This document shows positions 6,660 through 12,258 of a stretch of DNA of 12,258 bases, in pieces (the first letter of the stretch is position 1; every line of letters starts with the position of its first letter). This DNA is from an uncultured delta proteobacterium (GTDB lineage: Bacteria > Myxococcota_A > Polyangia > Polyangiales > Polyangiaceae), in contig CAITLX010000796.1 in assembly GCA_903893335.1 (NCBI GenBank), forward strand, positions 1 through 12,258. The letters run 5' to 3'. The notes under the pieces were generated by a model that had not been told where the DNA came from, made no database searches, and saw nothing but the letters and a program-made list of their open reading frames with translations. The position numbers and the translations under genes are program-made.

Positions 6660-7637
6660 ATGTCCGAAGCCAACGCTCAGCAGTCCCCGCCGTCGTTCGC
6701 CGGTTACCCGCGCGGCTGGTTCGTCGTGCAGTTCAGCGACGAGCTCGCGCCCGGACAGGTCAAGCCGCTGCGCTACTTCGGCAAGGAGCTCGTCGTCTTC
6801 CGCACCGACGCCGGGCACGCGCGCGTGCTCGACGCGTTCTGTCCGCACATGGGCGCGCACCTCGCGCACCCCGGTCGCGTCGAGGGCGAGGGCATCGTGT
6901 GCCCGTTTCACGCGTGGAAGTTCGACGGCGAGGGCACGTGCGTGTCCGTCCCGTACGCGACCAAGATCCCGGCGAAGGCGCGCATCGACGCGTGGCCGAC
7001 CGTGGAGAAGAACGGGATGGTCTACGTCTGGCACGACGCCGACGGACGCGGGCCCGACTGGGAGGTGCCCGACGTCGAGGGCTTCGGCACCGACGCGTGG
7101 ACGGGCTGGAACCACAGCGTGCTCGAGATCAAGACGCACCCGCGCGAGATCGTCGAGAACATCGTCGACACCGCGCACTTCCTGCCCGTGCACGGCACCG
7201 CCGCGGAGAACTTCCGCAACGAGTTCGAGGGGCACGTCGCGGTGCAGCACAACGAGGGCATCGCGTACCCGCTCGGCGGCGGCGAGGATCGCTACAAGCT
7301 CACGGCGACCTACTTCGGCCCCGCGTACATGGTCACGCACATGCGGGGCGTGCTCGAGAGCATGCTCATCAACGCGCACACGCCGATCGGGCCCAACCTG
7401 TTGCACCTGCGCTTCGCCGTCGCGCTCAAGAAGGACGGCGGACGCGAGCCGTCCGCGAAGTTCCTCGCGCGCTACGTGGACAACCTGCGCGCCGGCTACC
7501 TGCAGGACGTCGCGATCTGGGAGCACAAGGTGTTCCGCCCGCGCCCGGTGCTCTGCGACGGCGACGGCAAGATCCCCGCGCTGCGCAAGTGGTACGGAAA
7601 ATTCTTCGAGCCGCGCGAGTCGCCGGAGGCGCCGTGA
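6660..7637 (+). CDS. KshA-like Rieske non-haem iron oxygenase (steroid 9-alpha-hydroxylase type)
   Basis: 325 residues, cytosolic terminal oxygenase. The Rieske [2Fe-2S] motif is C61-x-H63 ... C81-x2-H84 (CPHMGAHL / CPFHAWKF), and the mononuclear iron motif is N167-x2-D170-x2-H173-x4-H178 (NIVDTAHFLPVHG); D283 in QDVAIWEHK is the likely third ligand. The C-terminal half follows 3-ketosteroid 9-alpha-hydroxylase KshA as I recall it: FEGHVAVQ, TYFGPAYM, ESMLINAHTP, QDVAIWEHK and LRKWYGKFF have direct KshA counterparts. It is shorter than KshA (about 380), lacking the C-terminal tail. It leads the oxygenase operon and its stop overlaps the next start (GTGA). It needs an external reductase (KshB in actinobacteria), absent here. 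The exact position oxidised is inference; other steroid positions, or another polycyclic substrate, are possible. Confidence 0.83.
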   Translation: MSEANAQQSPPSFAGYPRGWFVVQFSDELAPGQVKPLRYFGKELVVFRTDAGHARVLDAFCPHMGAHLAHPGRVEGEGIVCPFHAWKFDGEGTCVSVPYATKIPAKARIDAWPTVEKNGMVYVWHDADGRGPDWEVPDVEGFGTDAWTGWNHSVLEIKTHPREIVENIVDTAHFLPVHGTAAENFRNEFEGHVAVQHNEGIAYPLGGGEDRYKLTATYFGPAYMVTHMRGVLESMLINAHTPIGPNLLHLRFAVALKKDGGREPSAKFLARYVDNLRAGYLQDVAIWEHKVFRPRPVLCDGDGKIPALRKWYGKFFEPRESPEAP

Positions 7638-8818
7638 GCACCGCCGCGACGCAGGCCGCCACGCTCCTCGAGGCCGCGCGCGCCCTCGCGCCGCGCCTCG
7701 TCGCCCGCGCCGACGCCGCCGAAGAGGCTCGCTCGGTCCCCGCCGAGACGATCGCCGAGCTCATCGACGCGCGCTTCTTCGACATCCTCAAGCCGGCGCG
7801 CTTCGGCGGCCTCGAGTGCCACCCCGGCGTCTTCTTCGACGTCGTCGCCGAGGTCGCCTCGGCGTGCCCCTCGACCGGGTGGGTGCTCGGCGTGGTGGCC
7901 GCGCACGCGTGGCAGCTCGCGCTCTTCCCCGAGGCCGCGCAGACGGACGTGTGGGGCGCCGACCGCTCCGCGCTCATCTGCTCGTCGTACATGCCCGTGG
8001 GCAAGCTCACGCCCGAGCCGGGCGGCTTTCGCGTCTCGGGGCGCTGGGGCTTCTCGAGCGGCTGCGATCACTGCTCGTGGGCGATGCTCGGCGCGATGGC
8101 GCCCCCCGCGCGCGAGGGCGCGCCCCCCGACATGCTCACGCTGCTCGTGCCCCGCAGCGACCTGACGATCGACGACGACTGGTTCGTCGCGGGGCTGCGC
8201 GCCACCGGCTCGAAGAGCGTCGTGCTCGACGGCGCGTTCGTGCCCACGCACCGCACGCACCGCATGAGCGACGCATTCCGGCTCGACAGCCCGGGCAACG
8301 CGGTCAACCCCGCGCCGCTCTACCGCCTGCCGTTCGGTCAGGTCTTCACGCGCACCGTCGCGACGCCGGCCATCGGCATGCTGCAAGGCGCGCTCGACGC
8401 GTTCGTCGCGGCCAACCGCGGCCGCGCGAGCCGCGCCGACGGCAAGCTGCCCGAGTCCGACCCGGCCGCGCAGGAGGCGGTCGCGAACGCGAAGCTCGCG
8501 CTCTGCGAGGTGCGCGCCGTGCTGCACCACGACTTCGACGAGATGATGGGCCTCGCCGAGCGCGGCGAGCCGATCAGCCTCGCGTCGCGCGTCGGCTACC
8601 GCCACCACTCCGCGTCGGTCACCGACCGCATGGTCGCCGCGGTCGATGCGCTGTTCGTCGAGGCAGGCAGCGGCGCGATCTTCCGGTCGAGCCGACTGCA
8701 GCGCTTCTTCCAGGACGTGCACGCCGCGCGCGCGCACCACGCGAACAACCCACGCCGCGCCGCGCGCAACCTCGGCTCGACCTCGTTCGGCCACCCCACG
8801 AACGACTACTTCCTGTGA
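7634..8818 (+). CDS. hsaA: HsaA-like flavin-dependent monooxygenase (3-HSA hydroxylase type)
   Basis: 394 residues, the same length I recall for mycobacterial HsaA. It has the acyl-CoA-dehydrogenase fold adapted as the oxygenase of a two-component FMNH2-dependent phenol hydroxylase. HsaA turns the aromatic A-ring phenol of 3-HSA into the catechol 3,4-DHSA. Recognisable stretches are FGGLECHP (57-64), CPSTGWVLGV (78-87), LICSSYMPVG (114-123), GFSSGCDHCSW (139-149, flavin/substrate site), AGLRATGSKS (186-195), LQRFFQDVHAARAHHANN (355-372, with the conserved His region) and the C-terminal F-G. Absence of the YEGT-type catalytic glutamate distinguishes it from a true dehydrogenase. The start is GTG at 7634 inside the previous stop (GTGA), with GGAGG at 7625-7629 unusually close (4 bases). 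The reductase HsaB is not next to it. Other phenols remain possible, but the following extradiol dioxygenase fits the pair HsaA-HsaC. Confidence 0.83.
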   Translation: MSTAATQAATLLEAARALAPRLVARADAAEEARSVPAETIAELIDARFFDILKPARFGGLECHPGVFFDVVAEVASACPSTGWVLGVVAAHAWQLALFPEAAQTDVWGADRSALICSSYMPVGKLTPEPGGFRVSGRWGFSSGCDHCSWAMLGAMAPPAREGAPPDMLTLLVPRSDLTIDDDWFVAGLRATGSKSVVLDGAFVPTHRTHRMSDAFRLDSPGNAVNPAPLYRLPFGQVFTRTVATPAIGMLQGALDAFVAANRGRASRADGKLPESDPAAQEAVANAKLALCEVRAVLHHDFDEMMGLAERGEPISLASRVGYRHHSASVTDRMVAAVDALFVEAGSGAIFRSSRLQRFFQDVHAARAHHANNPRRAARNLGSTSFGHPTNDYFL

Positions 8819-9747
8819 CGCACACCGAACACCCCCGCGACGTCCTGGGCGTCGGCTACTTCGTGTTCGAGGTCGCCGACCTGGCCGCGTGGCACACGCT
8901 GCTCGTCTCCGGCCTCGGGCTCACCGACGGCGGCCTGCTCGCCGACGGCATGCGCGCGTACCGCCTCGATGAGCGCTCTGCGCGCGTGCTGCTGCGCGAG
9001 GGGCCGGCCGACGATCTGGTCGCGCTCGGCTTCGAGGTCGACGGCGAGGCCGCGCTCGCGGCCGTCGAGGGGCGGGCGCGCGAGGCCGGCGTCGCGTTCG
9101 AGCGCGCCTCCGAGGCCGACGCGGCTGCGCGCTGCGTGGCCGCGCTCGCGCGCGTCGTGGAGCCCGGCGGCGTCGTGCTCGAGCTCTTCGCGGGCGCCGT
9201 GGCGGCGAGCGAGCCGCTCGACCGCTCGATCAACGCGGGGGGCTTCGTCACCGGCGTGCTGGGAGCAGGTCACCTCGCGCTGCGCGCCGACGACATCGAG
9301 CGCACGCGCGCCTTCTTCGAGCGCCTGCTCGGCTTCCGCCTCTCCGACCACATCCGCTGCGAGCTGCGCGGCGGCTTCCAGGTCGACATCACCTTCCTGC
9401 ACGTCAACGCGCGCCACCACTCGGTGGCGCTCGGGCGCGGGCTGCCCAAGCACCTGCACCACTTCATGGTGCAGGTCGCCGCGCTCGACGATCTCGGCCG
9501 CGCCTACGATCGCTTCTTCGACCTGGGTCTGCCCGTCACGCAGTCGCTGGGCCGCCACCCCAACGACCGCATGCTCTCGTTTTACGCGAAGACGCCGTCG
9601 GGGTTCGAGATCGAGTGCGGCTACGGCGGCGTCGAGATCGACGACGCGACCTGGACGCCGACCACCTACGACCAGATCAGCCTGTGGGGCCATCGCCCCC
9701 CGCGAAGCATGAAAGACCTCCACGCCCGAGGAAGGACCGACCGATGA
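8815..9747 (+). CDS. hsaC: HsaC-like type I extradiol catechol dioxygenase
   Basis: 310 residues with two vicinal-oxygen-chelate halves, the plan of BphC/HsaC dioxygenases (about 300). HsaC opens the catechol ring of 3,4-DHSA by meta-cleavage. The catalytic C-terminal half shows the Fe(II) triad: H153 in GAGHLALR, His in LHHFMVQ (H216 most likely) and E267 in FEIECGYGG. The active-site His pair (H201/H202 in RHHSVALG) and Tyr257 before TPSGFEIE also match. The N-terminal half (1-135) is degenerate, as usual. The start is GTG at 8815 overlapping the hsaA stop (GTGA). No Shine-Dalgarno is visible upstream, so initiation probably relies on translational coupling. The last 20 residues (from about 291) are a basic tail overlapping the next gene's ribosome-binding site. 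The substrate is inferred from the neighbouring HsaA-like enzyme; a biphenyl-type catechol cannot be excluded. Confidence 0.84.
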   Translation: MTHTEHPRDVLGVGYFVFEVADLAAWHTLLVSGLGLTDGGLLADGMRAYRLDERSARVLLREGPADDLVALGFEVDGEAALAAVEGRAREAGVAFERASEADAAARCVAALARVVEPGGVVLELFAGAVAASEPLDRSINAGGFVTGVLGAGHLALRADDIERTRAFFERLLGFRLSDHIRCELRGGFQVDITFLHVNARHHSVALGRGLPKHLHHFMVQVAALDDLGRAYDRFFDLGLPVTQSLGRHPNDRMLSFYAKTPSGFEIECGYGGVEIDDATWTPTTYDQISLWGHRPPRSMKDLHARGRTDR

Positions 9748-10760
9748 CCGCCGTTGCCCCGAGGTTCCCGTTTCCGCGCTATCCCCGCGGCTGGTTTCAG
9801 GTCGCCTACTCGGACGAGATCGCGCCCGGCCAGGTCGTGCCGCTGAAGTACTTCGGCAAGGATCTGGTCGCCTTCCGCGACGAGAGCGGAAAGCTCAGCG
9901 TCCTCGACGCGTTCTGTCCGCACCTGGGCGCGCACCTCGGCCACGGCGGCAAGGTCGTCGGCGAGGGCATCGTGTGCCCCTTCCACGCGTGGAAGTTCGA
10001 CGCGACCGGCAAGTGCGTCGAGGTCCCCTACGCGAAGAAGATCCCGCCGAAGTCGGACGTGCCCTGCTGGCCCGTCACCGAGGTCAACGGCCTCGTCATG
10101 GTGTGGCACGACATCGACAAGGCCGCGCCGTCGTGGACGATCCCCGAGGTGCCCGAGTCCAACCAGGAGGAGTGGACCCCCTACTGGCGGCAGCGCTGGC
10201 AGCTTCGCACGCACAACCAGGAGATGGCCGAGAACGTCGTCGACACGGCGCATTTCAAGTTCGTGCACGGCATGAAGATCAAGCCCGAGCCGCACATCGT
10301 CGAGTCGAATTCGCCGCACCTGCGCATGGTCACCAAGACGATCGTCGAGACGCCGTCGGGCGACGTCGGCGGCGAGCTCGCGGTCGACTGCCTCGGCTTC
10401 GGCTTCTCGACCAGCCGCTTCACGGGCCTCGTGCGCACCACCGTCGTCGCGTCGGTCACGCCGATCGACGACGAGATGGTCGACGTGCGCTTCTCGTTCG
10501 CGGTGCACAAGGAGCACGGCGCCGACATCGCGCGCGGCATCGGCAAGGCGTTCACCAAGGAGATCGCCCGTCAGCTCGAGGAGGACAAGCCGATCTGGGA
10601 GAACAAGATCTACCTCCCCCGCCCGCTGCTCTGCGACGGCGACGGCCCCATCGCCGTCTTCCGCAAGTGGTGCCGCACGTTCTACCCCGACTGGTACGTG
10701 GAGCAGGCGCAGCGCGAGTTCGACGCTTCGCGCGCCGCGGGCGCGGGGGTGTCGCAGTGA
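9744..10760 (+). CDS. second Rieske non-haem iron oxygenase, KshA/cholesterol-7-desaturase-like
   Basis: 338 residues. Rieske motif C58-x-H60 ... C78-x2-H81 (CPHLGAHL / CPFHAWKF); iron site N164-x2-D167-x2-H170-x4-H175 (NVVDTAHFKFVHG); D281 in EEDKPIWENK is the likely third ligand. The first 125 residues are very like the operon's first gene (shared YPRGWF, VLDAFCPH, GEGIVCPFHAWKFD). The middle differs: CLGFGFSTSRFTGLV (216-230) and VTPIDDEMVDVRFSF (238-252) recall DAF-36/Neverland-type sterol oxygenases rather than KshA. I infer a paralogue with a different regiochemistry or substrate. The start ATG at 9744 overlaps the hsaC stop (ATGA) and has GAGGAAGGA at 9728-9736, 7 bases upstream. Its stop overlaps the P450 start (GTGA). 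It needs an external reductase or ferredoxin. A role in sterol modification instead of degradation is the main alternative. Confidence 0.82.
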   Translation: MTAVAPRFPFPRYPRGWFQVAYSDEIAPGQVVPLKYFGKDLVAFRDESGKLSVLDAFCPHLGAHLGHGGKVVGEGIVCPFHAWKFDATGKCVEVPYAKKIPPKSDVPCWPVTEVNGLVMVWHDIDKAAPSWTIPEVPESNQEEWTPYWRQRWQLRTHNQEMAENVVDTAHFKFVHGMKIKPEPHIVESNSPHLRMVTKTIVETPSGDVGGELAVDCLGFGFSTSRFTGLVRTTVVASVTPIDDEMVDVRFSFAVHKEHGADIARGIGKAFTKEIARQLEEDKPIWENKIYLPRPLLCDGDGPIAVFRKWCRTFYPDWYVEQAQREFDASRAAGAGVSQ

Positions 10761-11992
10761 GCGCCCCGGTGCACGGCACGCCGCCGACGATCGACGTCCT
10801 CAACGGCCGCTTCTACGACGACCCGTGGGCCGCGTACGCGTGGCTGCGCGCGAACGACCCGCTGCACTGGGACGAGAAGGGCCAGATCTGGGTCGTCTCG
10901 CGCCACGCCGACGTGACGCACGTCTCGTGCAACCCCGAGCTCTACTGCTCGCGCCACGGCGTGCGCCCCAACACCGACGCGCCCATGTCCATCGTGTCGA
11001 TGGACGACCCCGAGCACACGCGTCAGCGCAAGCTCATCACGCGCGGCTTCACGCCGCGGCAGGTCAAGCGCCTCGAGCCGCACATCCGCGACATCACCAA
11101 CGCGATCATCGACGAGATCAAGACGCGCGGCGAGATCGACTTCGTCGAGGACTTCGCCATCCACCTCCCGCTCATCGTCATCGCCGAGCTCATCGGGCTC
11201 GACCCCGCCATCCGGTCGCAGCTCTACCACTGGAGCGACGCGATGATGGGCGGCGACGGCCACACCGACACCGAGGACCCGGCGCTCGCCGCCGCGACCG
11301 AGGCGTTCCTCGAGTACGTCGGCTACCTCATGCCGATCATCGAGGAGCGCCGCGAGGTGCCCCGCGAGGACCTCATCTCGATCCTCACCGGCGCCTTCGA
11401 CGAGGGCGTGCTCGACGGCGGCGACAACGCGGTCAAGGGGCAGGACGAGCTCACCAGCGACGAGCTGCTCATGTTCCTCTGCGTGCTCGTCGTCGCCGGC
11501 AACGAGACGACCCGCAACGCGATCACCGGCGGGCTCAAGGCGTTCAGCGAGTTCCCGGGCGAGAAGCAGCGGCTCATCGACCACCCCGAGCTCGGCGAGC
11601 TCGCCGTCGACGAGATCGTGCGCTTCGTCTCGCCGGTCATCAGCTTCTCGCGCACCATCACGCGCGACCACGAGTGGCACGGCAAGCAGCTCAAGGAGGG
11701 CCAGAAGATCCTCATGCTGTACGCATCGGCCAACCGCGACGAGCGCGTGTTCCAGGACCCGGACACCTTCCGCATCGATCGCGACCCCAACCCCCACCTC
11801 GCGTTCGGCATCGGGCCGCACTTCTGCGTGGGCGCCAACCTCGCGCGCCTCGAGCTGCAGGTCGTCTTCGAGGAGCTCTTCCGCCGCCTGCGCGACATCC
11901 ACGTGCGCGAGGGGGCGACGCTCGACCGCCACGACAACGCGCTCGTGCTCGCGATCAAGCACCTGCCGGCCGTCTTCACCCCCATCGCCTGA
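10757..11992 (+). CDS. cytochrome P450, CYP142/CYP125-like (steroid side-chain hydroxylase type)
   Basis: 411 residues, soluble bacterial P450. The haem-thiolate loop is FGIGPHFCVGANLARLE (350-366, Cys357), the I-helix oxygen-activation motif is AGNETTRN (247-254) and the K-helix ExxR is E286-R289. The N-terminal part (GRFYDDPWAAYAWLRAN, MDDPEHTRQRKL, RGFTPRQVKRLE) and the C-terminal LPAVFTP resemble mycobacterial CYP142, while AGNETTRN, NPNPHLAFG and GANLAR also echo CYP125. Both oxidise the terminal methyl of cholesterol/cholestenone side chains. The family call is from recalled sequences, so the subfamily is uncertain and CYP107-like relatives act on many substrates. GTG at 10757 lies in the preceding stop (GTGA), with gggggt at 10745-10750. 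It is the last gene of the operon; a strong hairpin follows 8 bases after its stop. No redox partner gene is in the window. Confidence 0.84.
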   Translation: MSAPVHGTPPTIDVLNGRFYDDPWAAYAWLRANDPLHWDEKGQIWVVSRHADVTHVSCNPELYCSRHGVRPNTDAPMSIVSMDDPEHTRQRKLITRGFTPRQVKRLEPHIRDITNAIIDEIKTRGEIDFVEDFAIHLPLIVIAELIGLDPAIRSQLYHWSDAMMGGDGHTDTEDPALAAATEAFLEYVGYLMPIIEERREVPREDLISILTGAFDEGVLDGGDNAVKGQDELTSDELLMFLCVLVVAGNETTRNAITGGLKAFSEFPGEKQRLIDHPELGELAVDEIVRFVSPVISFSRTITRDHEWHGKQLKEGQKILMLYASANRDERVFQDPDTFRIDRDPNPHLAFGIGPHFCVGANLARLELQVVFEELFRRLRDIHVREGATLDRHDNALVLAIKHLPAVFTPIA

Positions 11993-12000
11993 GCAGCGCC

Positions 12001-12040
12001 CGTCGGCGTCGGCCGCGCCTCGCCGCGGTTGACGCCGATG
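12001..12040 (+). terminator. 17-bp stem-loop after the oxygenase operon
   Basis: Bases 12001-12017 pair with 12024-12040 around the 6-base loop cctcgc, with no bulge; 14 pairs are Watson-Crick and three are G-T wobbles (12002/12039, 12011/12030, 12012/12029). It starts 8 bases after the P450 stop. The DNA after it has only scattered T (tattct from 12051), not a clean T-tract, so it could be a Rho-assisted or weak intrinsic terminator or an mRNA 3'-end stabiliser. Confidence 0.65.
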
Positions 12041-12056
12041 CTCATGGGCGTATTCT
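12029..12056 (+). promoter_or_regulatory. sigma-70-like promoter of the HlyD-family gene
   Basis: ttgacg (12029-12034, 5 of 6 to consensus), a 16-base spacer and tattct (12051-12056, 4 of 6). The -35 lies within the descending arm of the terminator hairpin. A start point 6-8 bases after the -10 would fall at 12062-12064, on or just before the ATG at 12064, which implies a leaderless or almost leaderless transcript. Confidence 0.55.
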
Positions 12057-12063
12057 CAGTCGT

Positions 12064-12258
12064 ATGGTCAAGAACTATCCGGCGACGCGCTGGGCCCTCG
12101 TCGGCCTGGGGCTCGCCGCGGGCTGCCGCTCGACCCCGGCGACGGGGCGCGAGCCGCGCCAGGGCATCGTCGAGCTCGACCAGCGCGCGCTCGGCTTCGA
12201 GCTGCCCGGGCGCGTGCGCTCGGTCGCGGTCACGCGCGGCGCCGCGGTGGCCGCCGAC
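12064..12258 (+). CDS. HlyD-family efflux adaptor lipoprotein, 3'-truncated
   Basis: Only the first 65 codons are in the window and the frame is open to the right edge. Residues 1-20 look like a signal peptide: a Lys near the start, hydrophobic WALVGLGLAAG, then Cys21. The lipobox AAGC is imperfect because Ala, not Leu, sits at -3. From about 34 the sequence GIVELDQRALGFELPGRV followed by V..GAAV is the start of the lipoyl/barrel-sandwich region of periplasmic adaptor (membrane fusion) proteins, of the sort paired with ABC exporters (YbhG-like). Such adaptors join an inner-membrane pump to an outer-membrane channel. No Shine-Dalgarno precedes the ATG; the promoter -10 ends 7 bases before it. 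Separated from the oxygenase operon by a hairpin and its own promoter, so probably an independent unit; whether it exports anything related to steroids is unknown. Confidence 0.68.
   Translation, partial: MVKNYPATRWALVGLGLAAGCRSTPATGREPRQGIVELDQRALGFELPGRVRSVAVTRGAAVAAD

Noticed and set aside
3644..7633. Very long + strand open frame running into the hsaA-like gene
   Set aside because: It is antisense to the vWA gene and out of frame with the Rieske gene. The translation is Arg/Ala low-complexity, an artefact of few stop codons at high GC. Only the part from 7634 is coding.
8098..8132. GC-only repeated and inverted short motif (gcgcccccc twice)
   Set aside because: Explained by codon use for Pro/Ala in a loop of the hsaA-like protein; no structure beyond base composition.
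7634..8818. Annotation of the hsaA-like protein as an acyl-CoA dehydrogenase
   Set aside because: It has the fold, but lacks the catalytic Glu motif seen in the true dehydrogenase at 852-2480, and matches the HsaA flavin monooxygenase stretches (SSGCDH, LQRFFQDVHAARAHHANN).

Overview
The window is uniformly very GC-rich, with strong G/C preference at third codon positions, and is packed with genes. It carries a large cysteine-rich von Willebrand A lipoprotein of a style typical of Polyangia-type myxobacteria (Myxococcota). I therefore infer a soil or marine myxobacterium of the Polyangiales/Sandaracinaceae kind. This is inference from protein style, not a phylogenetic result. No RNA genes, insertion sequences, CRISPR arrays or signs of recent transfer were seen.

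Layout. (1) Bases 1-3565, + strand: a tightly coupled three-gene unit running in from the left edge. It encodes a malyl-CoA/beta-methylmalyl-CoA lyase (5'-truncated), a (2S)-methylsuccinyl-CoA dehydrogenase with its diagnostic N-terminal extension, and a double-hotdog mesaconyl-CoA hydratase. In reverse gene order these are the last three steps of the ethylmalonyl-CoA pathway, which lets a cell build C4 units from acetyl-CoA without the glyoxylate cycle. (2) 3623-6445, - strand: a 940-residue vWA-domain lipoprotein with Cys-rich repeats, converging on the first operon. (3) 6446-6659: a divergent intergenic region holding a perfect 7-1-7 palindrome. (4) 6660-11992, + strand: five genes, each overlapping the next by 4 bp, and every one an oxygenase: a KshA-like Rieske oxygenase, an HsaA-like flavin monooxygenase, an HsaC-like extradiol dioxygenase, a second Rieske oxygenase and a CYP142/CYP125-like cytochrome P450. 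(5) 12001-12040: a strong hairpin ending that operon, with the promoter of the next gene embedded in its descending arm. (6) 12064 to the right edge: the start of an HlyD-family lipoprotein adaptor, possibly translated from a leaderless mRNA.

Working together. The five-oxygenase operon matches the oxidative steps of aerobic steroid breakdown by the 9,10-seco route: side-chain terminal hydroxylation (P450), nuclear hydroxylation (Rieske), ring-A phenol hydroxylation (HsaA) and catechol cleavage (HsaC). Steroid breakdown yields acetyl-CoA and propionyl-CoA. The adjacent ethylmalonyl-CoA genes would assimilate the former and also produce propionyl-CoA and glyoxylate. The usual partners (HsaB flavin reductase, HsaD hydrolase, KstD, KshB/ferredoxins) are not in the window. 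The best candidate for something under-described here is this compact all-oxygenase steroid-type operon next to ethylmalonyl-CoA genes in a presumed myxobacterium.
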